In this document: in pieces, positions 1 through 10,310 of the stretch
Position numbering within the stretch: position 1 is the stretch's first letter
How the letters are laid out: every line of letters begins with the position of its first letter
NCBI GenBank assembly: GCA_019637335.1
Contig: JAHBVV010000002.1
Location: 1-64,000, forward strand
DNA length: 64,000 nucleotides
Origin: Candidatus Hydrogenedentota bacterium
GTDB lineage: Bacteria; Hydrogenedentota; Hydrogenedentia; Hydrogenedentales; JAEUWI01
Direction: 5' to 3'
Made by a program: the position numbers and the translations under genes
Notes under the pieces: model-generated
Seen by the model: only the letters and a program-made list of their open reading frames with translations
The model's database searches: none
Told to the model about the DNA's origin: nothing

Positions 1-128
1 CTGCCGTCCCTGCCGTCCACCCCGTCCACTCTGTCCACTCTGTCCACTCTGTCCACTCTGTCCACTCTGTCCACTCTGTCCACTCTGTCCACTCTGTCCA
101 CCCCGTCCACTCCGTCCACCCCGTCCAC
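1..128. repeat. 9-bp minisatellite, locus 1
   Basis: Tandem 9-bp units, mostly ACTCTGTCC with CCCCGTCCA and CTGCCGTCC variants, fill the start of the window, so the left end of the array is not visible. The units share GTCC and the 9-bp period with the arrays near 4.5 kb, 29.9 kb and (inverted) 63.5 kb. The following bases to the next gene at 251 contain nothing recognisable. A 9-bp period keeps every reading frame open, so ORFs here are not evidence of coding. Confidence 0.9.
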
Positions 129-250
129 CCGCACCCCACTGCTACGCGCACGGACCCACCACGCACGGGTGCATTCTCTGGAATCCTCGGGGCCCTATCC
201 CGCACAATGAGCGGCGAATTGACCCGCACCAAACGGAACCCATCCAACCA

Positions 251-1261
251 ATGACCAACGCCCAACTCCCCGCCACCTACACCGGACCCGGCCTCGTCGA
301 CCTCCAGGTCAACGGCTACGCCGGCATCGATTTCAACGCCGACGACGGCGTCTTCAACCCTGAAACCTTCCACATGATCCGCGAGAAGATGGCCGCGCGC
401 GGCGTCCTCGTCTCCCTGCCCACCTTCATCACCGCCTCGCCCCAGCGCCTCGAAGCCAACTGCCGCGCCTACGCCAGACTCGTCGAAAACGGCGCCGAAC
501 TCGCCGCCGCCTTCCCGCTCCTCCACATAGAAGGCCCCTTCATCTCCGCGGAAGAAGGCCCGCGCGGCGCGCACCCCCTCGAACACGCCATCAACCCCGC
601 CGACGCCCCCGATCTCATGCGGCGCCTCCGCGAAGCCTCCGGCAACCGCCTCGGCATCGTCACGCTCGCCCCGGAACTCCCCGGCGCGCTCGATCTCATC
701 GCCTGGTGCCGCGAAAACAACATCGTCTCCGCCTGCGGCCACTGCAACGCCACCGCCGCGCAGATCCGCGACGCCGTCCAGGCCGGCCTCGTGATGTCCA
801 CCCACCTCGGCAACGGCTCGCACCAGACCCTCCCCCGCATGGACAACTACATCCAGGCACAGCTCGCAGAAGACGCCCTCTACGCCAGTTTCATCGCCGA
901 CGGCCACCACGTCCCCTTCTACACCCTGAAAAACTTTATCCGCGCCAAGCGCTTCGAGAAGACCGTCCTCGTCTCCGACGCTATCATGGCCGCCGACATG
1001 GGGCCGGGGACCTACAAACTCGGCGATTTCGAAGTCGTCGTCTCCGAGACCCTCCGCTGCACCAAGGCCGGCCACGCCGGACTCGCCGGCTCCGCCCTCA
1101 CCATGGACCTCGGCGTCATCAACACCGCACTCCACACCGACGCTACCTTCGAAGAAGCCTGGACCATGGCCTCCACCCGTCCCGCCGCACTCGTCGGCCT
1201 GGACGCGCCGGCGGAGGTGACGGTGGCAGTGAGCGCGGATGGATTTGAGCGGGTAACGTAG
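251..1261 (+). CDS. nagA: N-acetylglucosamine-6-phosphate deacetylase-like amidohydrolase
   Basis: Probable NagA, which removes the acetyl group from GlcNAc-6-phosphate in amino-sugar recycling in the cytoplasm. Visible motifs follow the family in order: LVDLQVNG near residue 15, HIEGPFIS with the metal-ligand Glu near 95, GHCNA and THLGNG supplying metal His residues, DGHHV in the substrate pocket, and VSDAI with the catalytic Asp. At 336 residues it is shorter than the usual 380 or so because it begins directly at the barrel and lacks most of the N-terminal beta-sandwich segment. No strong ribosome binding site precedes the ATG. The gene stands alone between repeat regions. Function within the amidohydrolase family is fairly secure; exact sugar specificity is inferred. 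Confidence 0.82.
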   Translation: MTNAQLPATYTGPGLVDLQVNGYAGIDFNADDGVFNPETFHMIREKMAARGVLVSLPTFITASPQRLEANCRAYARLVENGAELAAAFPLLHIEGPFISAEEGPRGAHPLEHAINPADAPDLMRRLREASGNRLGIVTLAPELPGALDLIAWCRENNIVSACGHCNATAAQIRDAVQAGLVMSTHLGNGSHQTLPRMDNYIQAQLAEDALYASFIADGHHVPFYTLKNFIRAKRFEKTVLVSDAIMAADMGPGTYKLGDFEVVVSETLRCTKAGHAGLAGSALTMDLGVINTALHTDATFEEAWTMASTRPAALVGLDAPAEVTVAVSADGFERVT

Positions 1262-1281
1262 GATAGGCGTCCCGCCTGTCC
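1261..1281 (+). repeat. GGATAG-type hairpin repeat, copy 1
   Basis: Arms GGATAGGCG and CGCCTGTCC enclose a TCC loop, giving a 9-bp stem with one G-U pair. Related copies lie at 24504-24525 (same strand) and, on the opposite strand, at 57065-57093 and 63005-63033. It begins at the last base of the nagA stop codon. Confidence 0.75.
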
Positions 1282-1310
1282 AGCTTTTAGGAATCTACTT
1301 TTTGCCGCGG

Positions 1311-1813
1311 TCCCCCGTGGTAACGGGATCTATGTCCGACCGCGTCATTCCCGCGCAGGGGGCTGTCGGTTTACTTAACGCACCCTACACTATGGAAGGA
1401 ATGAGCAGATCCGTCATCCCCGCGAACGCGGGGATCCAGCGACGCGAACGAACATACCTCCGAATTCCAGTGGATTCCCGCGTTCGCGGGAATGACGCTG
1501 TAAGACAGTAGCACAAACTTGTAGGTTTTGAGCCATCCGCACCAGTTAAACCGACAGCCCCGCAGGCGGGAATCCAGTGGGATTCGGAGGTTTGTGTGAT
1601 CGCGTTTCTGGATCTCCGCGTTCGCAGAGATGACGGTTTTCTACTCATTACCACGGTTCCCCGTGGTAATGCATACGGCGCCGCTCCCGCGGCACCGGCT
1701 ATGGATCGTGTGCGTGGCCATTTCAAGGTCATCGAATATAAGTTCGGTTTGCCTTGAAGAACTACGCACGCAAAGCGTACGGGAATTGCGTTACCACGGG
1801 GGACCGTGGTAAC
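1311..1813. repeat. Palindrome cluster: REP-like and ATTACCACGG hairpins
   Basis: The gene-free stretch between the first two genes holds two families. The first has cores such as TCCCCGCGAACGCGGGGA, near 1343, 1411, 1473, 1553 and 1606, in alternating orientation and flanked by CGTCAT or ATCCAG; this resembles known bacterial REP repeats. The second is a perfect 10-bp stem ATTACCACGG/CCGTGGTAAT with loop TTCC at 1647-1670, repeated as GTTACCACGG/CCGTGGTAAC with loop GGGA at 1790-1813, and half preserved at 1313-1322. No gene is visible here. Confidence 0.8.
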
Positions 1814-1959
1814 GAGACCTAAACAAGGATTCCACCGCATCCGGTAGGGCGGCCGTCCCGATGGCCGACCTCCCGGCGCCCCAATTAACTCCGCACGCGC
1901 GCAGAAGCCAAAACGGCCACCGCGCGCGGCCTACCTTCACCCACGGAGCCCGTGACACA

Positions 1960-4452
1960 ATGAAACCAGCAACCATCCTCCTCGCGATGCTGGCCGCAAC
2001 ACTCTACTCGACGCATGCCTCCCACGCCGCCGGCATACCCGCAGCCACGTTCAACACCGCGACTATCGCCGTCGCCGACGACGCCATCCCCAGCGAGATG
2101 TTCGCCGCCGAAGAGTTCCAGCGTCTCTGGGAAAGCTGTACCGGCCTGAAGCTCCCCATCGCCGCCAGCCCCGCGACCGGTCAGCCCGCCATCCTCATCG
2201 GCCCCGGCGCGGCCCCCGACATCGACACCGCCGCCCTCGGCGATGAAGGCCTCCACATCCGCGTGGAGCCGCAAACCATCGCCATCACCGGCGGCCGCCC
2301 CCGCGGAACGCTCTACGGCGTCTACGAGTTCTTCGAACGCTACCTCGGTGTCCGCTTCCTCACCGGCGACCACACCCACATCCCCGAAGACGCCGCGTCG
2401 CGCGCCCTCGAAACGGGCGATTTCACCTTCACGCCCCCGTTCTCCTTCCGCTGGAGCTACTACGGCGAAATCAACCAGAACCCCCCTTTCGCCGCCATCA
2501 AACGCGTCAACACCGTGCCAAAAGCCGAACGCCTCGGCGGCAAGACCCCACAGAACCTCATCAACCACACCTTCTACCGACTCTGCCCCGCCGAGAAATT
2601 CGGCCAGGACCACCCGGAGTACTTCGCCCTCGTCGATGGCGAGCGCAAACTCCAGATGCACGGCGGCGGCCCCGAACTCTGCCTCACCAACCCCGGCGTG
2701 CTCGATGTCGTGACCGAGGCCGTCCTCGCCGACCTGGAGGCCGCCCCGCACCTCCGCAACTACAGCGTCAGCCAGAACGACAACGACGCCTACTGCCGCT
2801 GCGACAACTGCGAAGCGATCAACCAGCGCGAGGGAACCCCCATGGGGACCTACCTCGCCTTCGTAAACGCCGTCGCCGAGCGCATCGAACCCCGCTTCCC
2901 CGACACCAAAATCGGCACCCTCGCCTACTGGCACACGCGCAAGCCCCCGAAGACCATCCGCCCCCGCCACAACGTCCAGATCCAGCTCTGCAGCATCGAG
3001 TGCTGCACGCTCCACCCGATCAACGACCCGAACTGCCCCAAGAACCGCGAGTTCTGCGATGACCTCGCCAACTGGAAGGCCATCTGCAACGACATCTGGA
3101 TCTGGAACTACAACACCAACTTCGCAAGCTACGACCTCCCCTTCCCGAACCTCCGCGTTATCGGCCCCAACGTCGACTACTTCCTCAACAACAACGTCCA
3201 CGGCCTCTTCATGCAGGCCGCCGGCAACTGCATGAGCGCCGAACTCAGCGACCTCCGGAACTACGTCATCACCCACACCATCTGGAATCCCGCCGAAGGC
3301 GGCTGGGCGCGCGTCGAAGAGTTCTGCAACCTCCACTACGGCCCCGCCGCGCGGCCCATCCTCGACTACCTGACCTACCTCCACGACAACGCCGAAGCGC
3401 GCGGCGTCCACCCCGAGTGCTTCCCCACCGGGCTCGAAGTCGGCCTCGACCAGGACGTCGCCCTGAAGGCCCTCGACTACTTTAAGCGGGCCATGGCCCT
3501 CGCCCCCGACGACGCCACCCGCGCCCGCGTCGAGAAGGCCAGCCTCAGCGCCTACAAGGCCCTGGTCGCCACCAGCGGATCCACCCGCTACGAGGACGGC
3601 ATGTGCTACCTCGATATCCCCGCCGAATACGGGACCCTCATCGACGACTACATCGCCCTGGGCCGAAAGCACGGCCTCACCATGGCCCGCGAAACCGTCA
3701 CTGCGGAAGACTTCTTCAACGAGATCAAGGGCATGACCCAGGGCTTCCCCGCGGTCCAGCTCGAAAACCCCGTCTGGCGCGTCACCGTCCTCCCCGGCGA
3801 AAACGGCAAGCTCGCCGCCATGTTGCATAAGCCCTCCGGGCGCGACGTCGCCTTCCCCCGCGGCCGCATGTTCAACCGCCACCGCGCCATGGAAGAGTGG
3901 GGTATCCTCGGCTTCACGGACAAAGACCTCTTCGAATTCCACGCCGAAAAAACCGGGAACGGCGTCACCATGACCGCCGGCATCGACGGGCGCATGGCCA
4001 TCGAGCGCCGCATAGAGTTCGACCCCGCCAATCCCGATCGCGTCCTCTTTCGCACCCGCATCACCCACCAGGGCGCCGAACCAGCCGATTACCAGGTATG
4101 GGTCCACCCCGAATACGACAGCGACAGCACCTCGGACGACGAAAACGTGCTCGCCGCCTACATCAACAACGGCGGCTGGCGGCTCGTCAACACCGAATAC
4201 AAGATCGACCGCGGATCAAACGACGCCCTGCTCCAGAATCCCGACGGCGGCTTCGCCTTCTACAACCACGAGAAGAACTTCGGCGTCATACAGACCTTCA
4301 ACCCCGCCCAAATCCAGCGCGCCAAGCTCTTCTGGCATCCCAGCCGCTCCCAGGTAAACCTCGAGCTCTACACCACCGTCAAAAAACTCAATCAGGGCGA
4401 ATCACTCGAATACGGCTACGAAATAGCCTGCCTCCAGGCCCCACCCCGCTAA
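1960..4452 (+). CDS. Secreted DUF4838-domain protein, glycosidase-like
   Basis: An 830-residue exported protein of the DUF4838 type, whose N-terminal part resembles the alpha-glucuronidase N-terminal domain. After a signal peptide (MKPATILLAMLAATLYS, ending near SHA) comes GTLYGVYEFFERYLGVRF, typical of the glucuronidase-like domain. DUF4838 follows, with HPEYFALVDG, a Cys-rich CRCDNCEAIN segment and GTLAYWHTRKPPK. The last 250 residues look like a beta-rich accessory domain. The ATG at 1960 was chosen because it starts the signal peptide and has GGAG 11 bases upstream; an in-frame ATG at 1861 would bury the signal. The role in polysaccharide breakdown is inferred from the family; the reaction is unknown. 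Confidence 0.8.
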   Translation: MKPATILLAMLAATLYSTHASHAAGIPAATFNTATIAVADDAIPSEMFAAEEFQRLWESCTGLKLPIAASPATGQPAILIGPGAAPDIDTAALGDEGLHIRVEPQTIAITGGRPRGTLYGVYEFFERYLGVRFLTGDHTHIPEDAASRALETGDFTFTPPFSFRWSYYGEINQNPPFAAIKRVNTVPKAERLGGKTPQNLINHTFYRLCPAEKFGQDHPEYFALVDGERKLQMHGGGPELCLTNPGVLDVVTEAVLADLEAAPHLRNYSVSQNDNDAYCRCDNCEAINQREGTPMGTYLAFVNAVAERIEPRFPDTKIGTLAYWHTRKPPKTIRPRHNVQIQLCSIECCTLHPINDPNCPKNREFCDDLANWKAICNDIWIWNYNTNFASYDLPFPNLRVIGPNVDYFLNNNVHGLFMQAAGNCMSAELSDLRNYVITHTIWNPAEGGWARVEEFCNLHYGPAARPILDYLTYLHDNAEARGVHPECFPTGLEVGLDQDVALKALDYFKRAMALAPDDATRARVEKASLSAYKALVATSGSTRYEDGMCYLDIPAEYGTLIDDYIALGRKHGLTMARETVTAEDFFNEIKGMTQGFPAVQLENPVWRVTVLPGENGKLAAMLHKPSGRDVAFPRGRMFNRHRAMEEWGILGFTDKDLFEFHAEKTGNGVTMTAGIDGRMAIERRIEFDPANPDRVLFRTRITHQGAEPADYQVWVHPEYDSDSTSDDENVLAAYINNGGWRLVNTEYKIDRGSNDALLQNPDGGFAFYNHEKNFGVIQTFNPAQIQRAKLFWHPSRSQVNLELYTTVKKLNQGESLEYGYEIACLQAPPR

Positions 4453-4504
4453 TCGCAAGGCCAAAGCCCCAACAACAAACCTGCCCTGGACTCCCGGGAC
4501 GCCG

Positions 4505-4798
4505 TCAGTCGTCCCCGGTCCGTCGCGCCCAGGCGTCCCAGGCGTCCCTGCTGTCCCTGCTGTCCCTGCTGTCCCTGCTGTCCCTGCTGTCCCTGGCGTC
4601 CCTGGCGTCCCTGGCGTCCCTGCCGTCCCTGGCGTCCCGGCGCGCTGCCGTCCCTGCCGTCCCTGGCGTCCCTGCCGTCCCTGGCGTCCCGGCGCGCTGC
4701 CGTCCCTGCCGTCCCTGCCGTCCCTGCCGTCCCTGCTGTCCCTGCCGTCCCTGCTGTCCCTGCCGTCCCTGCTGTCCCTGCCGTCCCTGCCGCACCTT
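4505..4798. repeat. 9-bp minisatellite, locus 2
   Basis: About 30 units of CCCTGNNGT, where NN is CT, GC or CC, fill the gap downstream of the DUF4838 gene and end just before the next gene on the opposite strand. A higher-order block containing CCCGGCGCGCTGCCGT occurs twice (near 4637 and 4687), showing internal duplication. It is the same unit as the array at 29.9 kb. Confidence 0.92.
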
Positions 4799-4815
4799 TG
4801 GCGAAAACCCGCGCC

Positions 4816-5481
4816 CTACCCCGGATACTGCTCCGCAACACCCTTCCCGTTCAATACACTTCGCCGCACCACATACCACCACACGCCCCGAAAGTGCCAA
4901 AACGGTATCGCCCGCACATGCGCCACCTGCCGCGCAATAGCCTCCACGATCTGCGCCGCCGTCGATTCCGCGCGATCAACAATCGTCAGATGAAACCGCT
5001 CATGCAGGTGAATAAGGCCCGACTCGTGCCGCTCAAAAATCGCGTCCAGATCGGCCCCGTGAAACGCCTGCACGTAGAAGCCCGGAGGTGAAGGCAAAAA
5101 AACCGAGTCCTTCGTGTTCGACGTCGTCAGCCCCGCGCCCTCCTGCAAGTTCGTCACGAACTCCCAGTACGTCACCTTCTCCGCCGTATACGCCACCAGA
5201 AACGTCTTCCGGTAGCGGCTCTTCCACACGCGAATCCGCACCGGATTCGGGCCGAGCGCCCCATGAAAATCCGCCGCGAGGTCCGGCTCAAAATCATTCG
5301 CCTCCGCCCAGGCCGCCGCCGTCGCCTCGTGCGCGTTGTACGGCAAGGTTTCATGCCCGCCCGGAATCATCTCCAGCAGTTCATCCGCCCGGCGCAATTT
5401 CAACACGCTGAGCACCATCGTGAGATTAATAAGCGCGCAGACCGCCAGCAGCGCCGCCAGCCCGTAAAGCACGATTGTCAT
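4816..5481 (-). CDS. Membrane-anchored protein of unknown function
   Basis: A 221-residue protein with one N-terminal hydrophobic helix (TIVLYGLAALLAVCALINL) followed by a soluble domain of mixed composition. That domain contains EMIPGGHETLPYNAHE and a Trp-rich tail (IPFWHFRGVWWYVVRR). I do not recognise the family. The start at 5481 places the hydrophobic helix at the N terminus; the frame stays open another 71 codons upstream, but that part runs through the dispersed repeat at 5.55-5.65 kb and is low-complexity. The gene is convergent with the DUF4838 gene, with the minisatellite between them. Confidence 0.6.
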   Translation of the reverse strand: MTIVLYGLAALLAVCALINLTMVLSVLKLRRADELLEMIPGGHETLPYNAHEATAAAWAEANDFEPDLAADFHGALGPNPVRIRVWKSRYRKTFLVAYTAEKVTYWEFVTNLQEGAGLTTSNTKDSVFLPSPPGFYVQAFHGADLDAIFERHESGLIHLHERFHLTIVDRAESTAAQIVEAIARQVAHVRAIPFWHFRGVWWYVVRRSVLNGKGVAEQYPG

Positions 5482-6373
5482 GAGGAATCTCCCAATCCGA
5501 TCCCGAACCCACATCCAGCCAACACAACCACCATGGTAATCCAACCCGCCCCCACACACAACACACCATGGGAACTCGCTCCCGCGACACCAACCACCCA
5601 CGCCGCGAAAGCGCCCCACCCGCCCCAGGATCGCGGGCGCCTGCTCCGAGATTTCAAAGGGAGCCACGGGTGCCACGTTCAAGCTCCGCGGCACCGCCGC
5701 GAAGGCTTGAGCGTGCGAGACTCCAGGAGTGCGCCAACAGTCAGGGGCAGTATTTCATCCTTAATGGGTGACGCGAAGCGTCATGAAAGGCTACTCTGAA
5801 ATTCCAAAAGGAGCCACGGGTGCCACGTTCAAGCTCCGCGGCTCCGCCGCGAAGGCTTGAGCGTGCGAGACTCCAGGAGTGCGCAATCAGTCAGGCGCCG
5901 TAATTCATCCTTAATGGGTGACGCGAAGCGTTATGAAAGGCTGTACCCCTATAGGGACTGCGGCGCCCCATTACCTCGGATACGAGCAGCCCGCGCGGGA
6001 CCGAAAGCGCGCGCATCAAAACCGCTACACCGGCAACCGGCGCGGCTGTCCCGTCGCCCCCCAAAAAGCCCAGGGGGACTGGCTCCCGCGACACCAACCA
6101 CCCACGCCGCGAAAGCGCCCCAGCCGCCCCAGGATCGCGGGTGCCTGTACCCCCAAAAGCCAAAAGCAAAAGATTAAGCGTTTTTCATGGACAGAAGACG
6201 GGATATACTGGATTCGTACCGCGCATGACAAATAGTGACAAAAATCCGTCGCGCCCGCCACCCGGATCCAAAACCGAAAAATTCTCCAAAACCGTTGTAA
6301 AATAAGCCGTTTCATGATAACGTATCCGTAAGCAGCGTGGATCGTGCAACCCAACCATGCAGGGAGAGTTATC
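5482..6373. repeat. Composite dispersed repeat field (left copy)
   Basis: This gene-free stretch contains two direct copies of a roughly 143-bp unit at 5650-5792 and 5801-5943. Each includes AGCCACGGGTGCCACGTTC, a GC hairpin flanked by CAAGC and GCTTG, and GACGCGAAGCGTC. On both sides are copies of a second unit carrying CTCCCGCGACACCAACCACC and GCGAAAGCGCCCC (near 5575-5640 and 6075-6150). Both units recur inverted at 62.34-63.0 kb. No gene is visible; the short ORFs are repeat products. Confidence 0.88.
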
Positions 6374-7927
6374 ATGAGATGGTATACCAGTGGTGTTCTA
6401 TGTTTGCTCGGAGCGGCGGTGTTCATCTGGGGCGGCCAGGCGCAGGCCAACACGGCCTTCACCTACCAGGGGCAATTGCAGCAGATGGGGGAACCCTTCT
6501 CGGGCGCAGCGGACCTGACCTTCCGCCTCTTCGACGCCCTTGAAGAGGGCAACCAGGTCGGCGACGACGTCGTACTCGACGGCGTCGAAGTCGCCAGCGG
6601 CCTCTTCACCGTCTCGCTCGATTTCGGCGAAGGCGCCTTTAATGGTGACCCCCGCTGGCTCGAAATCGAGGTCGGCGACACCCTCCTGACGCCCCGCCAG
6701 GCCATCCAGCCCGCGCCCTACGCGCTCTTCGCGCTCGCGGGGGCCCCGGGCGTACAGGGCCCTCCTGGAGAGCAGGGACCGCAGGGTGAACAGGGCCCGA
6801 CCGGAGAACAGGGCGCCACGGGCGAGCAAGGGCCGCCCGGAGAACAGGGCGCCACGGGTGAACAAGGGCCTCCTGGAGAACAGGGCGCCACGGGTGAACA
6901 AGGGCCTCCCGGAGAGCAAGGCGCCACGGGTGAACAAGGGCCTCCTGGAGAGCAAGGCGCCACGGGTGAACAAGGGCCTCCTGGAGAGCAGGGCGCCACG
7001 GGCGAACAGGGCCCGCCCGGGGAACCCTCCGAATTGGAAAACGTGATTCACGTCGCCACCAGCGGCGGGGATTTTACCTCCGTTGCGGCGGCCCTCGCCA
7101 GCATCACCGATTCCTCGTCGAGCAACCGCTACCTCGTCTACGTGGCGCCCGGCGTATACACCGAAACCGATCTCTGCGTCGTCGCCCCCTACGTACACCT
7201 CCTGGGCGCCGGGCAGAATGTAACCGTGATTACCTCGGCGCGCAGTGGCGCTTCCCCCAACAACGCCTCGGCAACCGTTGAATTGCAGAACAACGGGCGG
7301 ATCAGCCACTGCACCATCGAGAATACGGGTTCTTCGTCCACCTTCGGCATCGGCGTCTGGACAGCCGATGCGACCCGCGCGGCGGAAATCTTCCAGACCA
7401 CCATCCAGGTCAATGGCGCGGGCGGCGTGGGCCACTACGCCGTCTACCTGAACGACTCCGAGCCGACAATTAAGTGCTCCAGGCTCACCTCCACCGGCGC
7501 CGTCGGATTTGGGACGGCGGTCAATGCCGCGCTCGGCGGCGTAAATGTCGCCGGTGGCTTCCCGCAACCCCTCATCGTCGACAGCTATCTCCTCGGAGGG
7601 ACCTCCGTGGCCGACAACACCGGCACCGGCTTCGGCATGCAGTTCAATAGCGTCGCCGCCGAAGTGCGAAATTCCGTCATCGAGGCCGGCCACCGGGCCA
7701 TCGCTCAATACGTCAACGGCATCACCCGCGTTCGCAACAGCCAGGTGCAGGTCAGCTCCACGACCGACGCGTTCCTCCTGGAGACCAGCGGTAGCGGGCA
7801 GACCCTGTTCTACCACAGCGGTCTGTTCTATGTCGGCAACAAACTGGCCACCGGCTCGACCAATCAGCCCGCCTGCCTCTTCAGCTACAACGCGAGCAAC
7901 GCCGCCGTCAACGCCACCTGCGACTAA
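6374..7927 (+). CDS. Secreted collagen-like protein with beta-helix domain
   Basis: A 517-residue extracellular protein. Residues 1-25 form a signal peptide ending AQA. Residues 26-122 form an N-terminal domain (TAFTYQGQL, then PYALFA) that often precedes collagen-like tracts in environmental bacteria. About 31 uninterrupted Gly-X-Y triplets follow at 123-218, built from [12 protein letters not shown] repeats. The remaining 300 residues are beta-rich with spaced Asn and Gly ([18 protein letters not shown] at the start), consistent with a right-handed beta-helix of the pectate-lyase type. The ATG at 6374 has GGGAGAG about 6 bases upstream. Only 26 bp separate it from the next secreted protein, so the two are probably cotranscribed. 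A surface-fibre role is inferred. Confidence 0.82.
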   Translation: MRWYTSGVLCLLGAAVFIWGGQAQANTAFTYQGQLQQMGEPFSGAADLTFRLFDALEEGNQVGDDVVLDGVEVASGLFTVSLDFGEGAFNGDPRWLEIEVGDTLLTPRQAIQPAPYALFALAGAPGVQGPPGEQGPQGEQGPTGEQGATGEQGPPGEQGATGEQGPPGEQGATGEQGPPGEQGATGEQGPPGEQGATGEQGPPGEQGATGEQGPPGEPSELENVIHVATSGGDFTSVAAALASITDSSSSNRYLVYVAPGVYTETDLCVVAPYVHLLGAGQNVTVITSARSGASPNNASATVELQNNGRISHCTIENTGSSSTFGIGVWTADATRAAEIFQTTIQVNGAGGVGHYAVYLNDSEPTIKCSRLTSTGAVGFGTAVNAALGGVNVAGGFPQPLIVDSYLLGGTSVADNTGTGFGMQFNSVAAEVRNSVIEAGHRAIAQYVNGITRVRNSQVQVSSTTDAFLLETSGSGQTLFYHSGLFYVGNKLATGSTNQPACLFSYNASNAAVNATCD

Positions 7928-7953
7928 TCGCCGGTAAGAAAGGAACGAATCGT

Positions 7954-9177
<1,224 letters not shown>

Positions 9178-9198
9178 TACAATCACATAACGCGTAAA

Positions 9199-9250
9199 CC
9201 GCGCGGCCGCGGGATGGCCCATCCCGCGGTCGCGCGTTGCTTTATATCCG
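9199..9250 (+). terminator. Probable intrinsic terminator after the EF-hand protein
   Basis: Arms GCGCGGCCGCGGGATGG (9201-9217) and CCATCCCGCGGTCGCGC (9219-9235) form a very stable stem with one G-U pair; a few apical pairs must open to make the loop. The weak T-rich tail TTGCTTTATAT follows. Confidence 0.6.
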
Positions 9251-9284
9251 CCGCCCGGAGCGCGTCGCGCAACGGAAACCCAAT

Positions 9285-9314
9285 TTGACTTTAAACCCCG
9301 TAGTTTCGTAAAGT
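9285..9314 (+). promoter_or_regulatory. Candidate sigma70-type promoter for rpmH
   Basis: TTGACT at 9285-9290 is followed, 18 bases later, by TAAAGT at 9309-9314. It lies about 115 bases upstream of rpmH in a locally AT-richer gap with no other gene. Confidence 0.45.
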
Positions 9315-9428
9315 TACGTACTTAGCTCAGCCTGATTACCCCCGGGGCGAACGCTTGCCTTTTCTCTGGGCTGCTCCGGATCTGTATCTTTTCGCCGAAT
9401 TTACCGTATTTTCTAAGGAGTTTATTCT

Positions 9429-9563
9429 GTGAAGCGCACGTTTCAGCCTTCAAACATACGCCGCAAACGCACCCACGGGTTTCGCGCGCGCATGGCGACC
9501 AAGAATGGCCGCCGTGTAATCAACAATCGCCGTAGAAAAGGCCGTAAAGTCCTTTCCGCCTAA
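9429..9563 (+). CDS. rpmH: 50S ribosomal protein L34
   Basis: A 44-residue basic protein with the standard L34 sequence: [20 protein letters not shown], then MATKNGRRV and RRRKGRK. It is a structural component of the large ribosomal subunit. The start is GTG at 9429, with AAGGAG at 9415-9420. It is the first gene of the conserved order rpmH-rnpA-yidD-yidC-jag-mnmE, which in many bacteria lies close to the replication origin. Confidence 0.97.
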   Translation: MKRTFQPSNIRRKRTHGFRARMATKNGRRVINNRRRKGRKVLSA

Positions 9564-9584
9564 TTTGAATGTGACGATCCTGTA

Positions 9585-10013
9585 GTGCGGGAGCAGACGG
9601 AGCAGGGGAGAAACCCCGTCCCGGATCCCGCCGCCTCCTCTGCGGGCAGCGGCCCGCGCGCCGCCCGGCTCAATTTCCCGCCGGAAGCGCGCATCCGGAA
9701 GAAATCCGAATACGCGGCCGTTTTCAACAGCAGCCGCAAGGTGGCGGACCGCCATTTCGTCTGTTATCTGGCCACGCAGGAGCAGCAAGGGAAAAAACTG
9801 GGCCTGGCCGTCTCGCGCAAGTGCGGCAACGCCGTAACGCGCAACCGCATCAAGCGCCATATCCGCGAATTCTTTCGTACCCGTCAGCACCGCATCAAAG
9901 CGCCCTGCCGGATTGTGGTGGTCGCCCGCCCTCCCGCGGCCGGCCTCGGCGGCGCGGCGTGTGGCGCGGCGCTCGAAAGCCTGTTGCGGCGCGCGGAACT
10001 GCTCGATGGCTAG
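9585..10013 (+). CDS. rnpA: Ribonuclease P protein component
   Basis: The protein subunit of RNase P, which helps the catalytic RNA trim 5' leaders from precursor tRNAs. The signature RNR region is clear: [21 protein letters not shown]. The frame begins at a GTG 21 bases after rpmH and gives 142 residues, longer than the usual 110-120. The first 35 residues (rich in Pro, Ser, Gly) are not part of the fold, so the true start could be further in. The 3' end overlaps the yidD start by 8 bases. Confidence 0.94.
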   Translation: MREQTEQGRNPVPDPAASSAGSGPRAARLNFPPEARIRKKSEYAAVFNSSRKVADRHFVCYLATQEQQGKKLGLAVSRKCGNAVTRNRIKRHIREFFRTRQHRIKAPCRIVVVARPPAAGLGGAACGAALESLLRRAELLDG

Positions 10014-10248
10014 GCTGTGCATCGCATTGATTCGCCTGTACCAGCGCCTTATTTCGCCGCTGCTCGGGCAGAACTGCCGGTTCTATCCCTCCTGCTCCCA
10101 GTACGCCATTGAAGCGCTGCGAATACATGGCTTCCTCCGGGGAACATGCTACGCCGCGTGGCGCATCCTGCGCTGCAACCCCTACTGCCCGGGCGGGCAC
10201 GACCCCGTGCCCGATAAGCGCCGCGGCCGGGGGGGGCCGTCCAACTGA
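10006..10248 (+). CDS. yidD: Membrane protein insertion efficiency factor YidD
   Basis: An 80-residue protein with the full YidD signature: [20 protein letters not shown], then [20 protein letters not shown] and GGHDPVP. YidD is a small peripheral membrane protein thought to assist YidC. The ATG at 10006 overlaps the end of rnpA, the usual arrangement, and fits the start of the family. The tail after the PVP motif is short and basic. Confidence 0.95.
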   Translation: MARLCIALIRLYQRLISPLLGQNCRFYPSCSQYAIEALRIHGFLRGTCYAAWRILRCNPYCPGGHDPVPDKRRGRGGPSN

Positions 10249-10310
10249 ACACCGGCTGCGAACGCCGGCGCGCCCCGATGCCGCCGGATACGCCCGGGGA
10301 GAACAGTATT

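Noticed and set aside
706-1248. Arg-rich 180-codon frame inside nagA and analogous Arg/Pro-rich frames inside yidC, mnmE and others
   Set aside because: Alternate-frame shadows of real genes in C-rich DNA.
1885-4107. 740-codon open frame antisense to the DUF4838 gene, and similar long antisense frames at 15684-18539 and 39832-42036
   Set aside because: They mirror genuine genes with clear domains. The predicted proteins are compositionally biased (Val/Gly/Glu-rich or Arg/Pro-rich) and lack recognisable motifs; high GC makes stop codons rare on the other strand.
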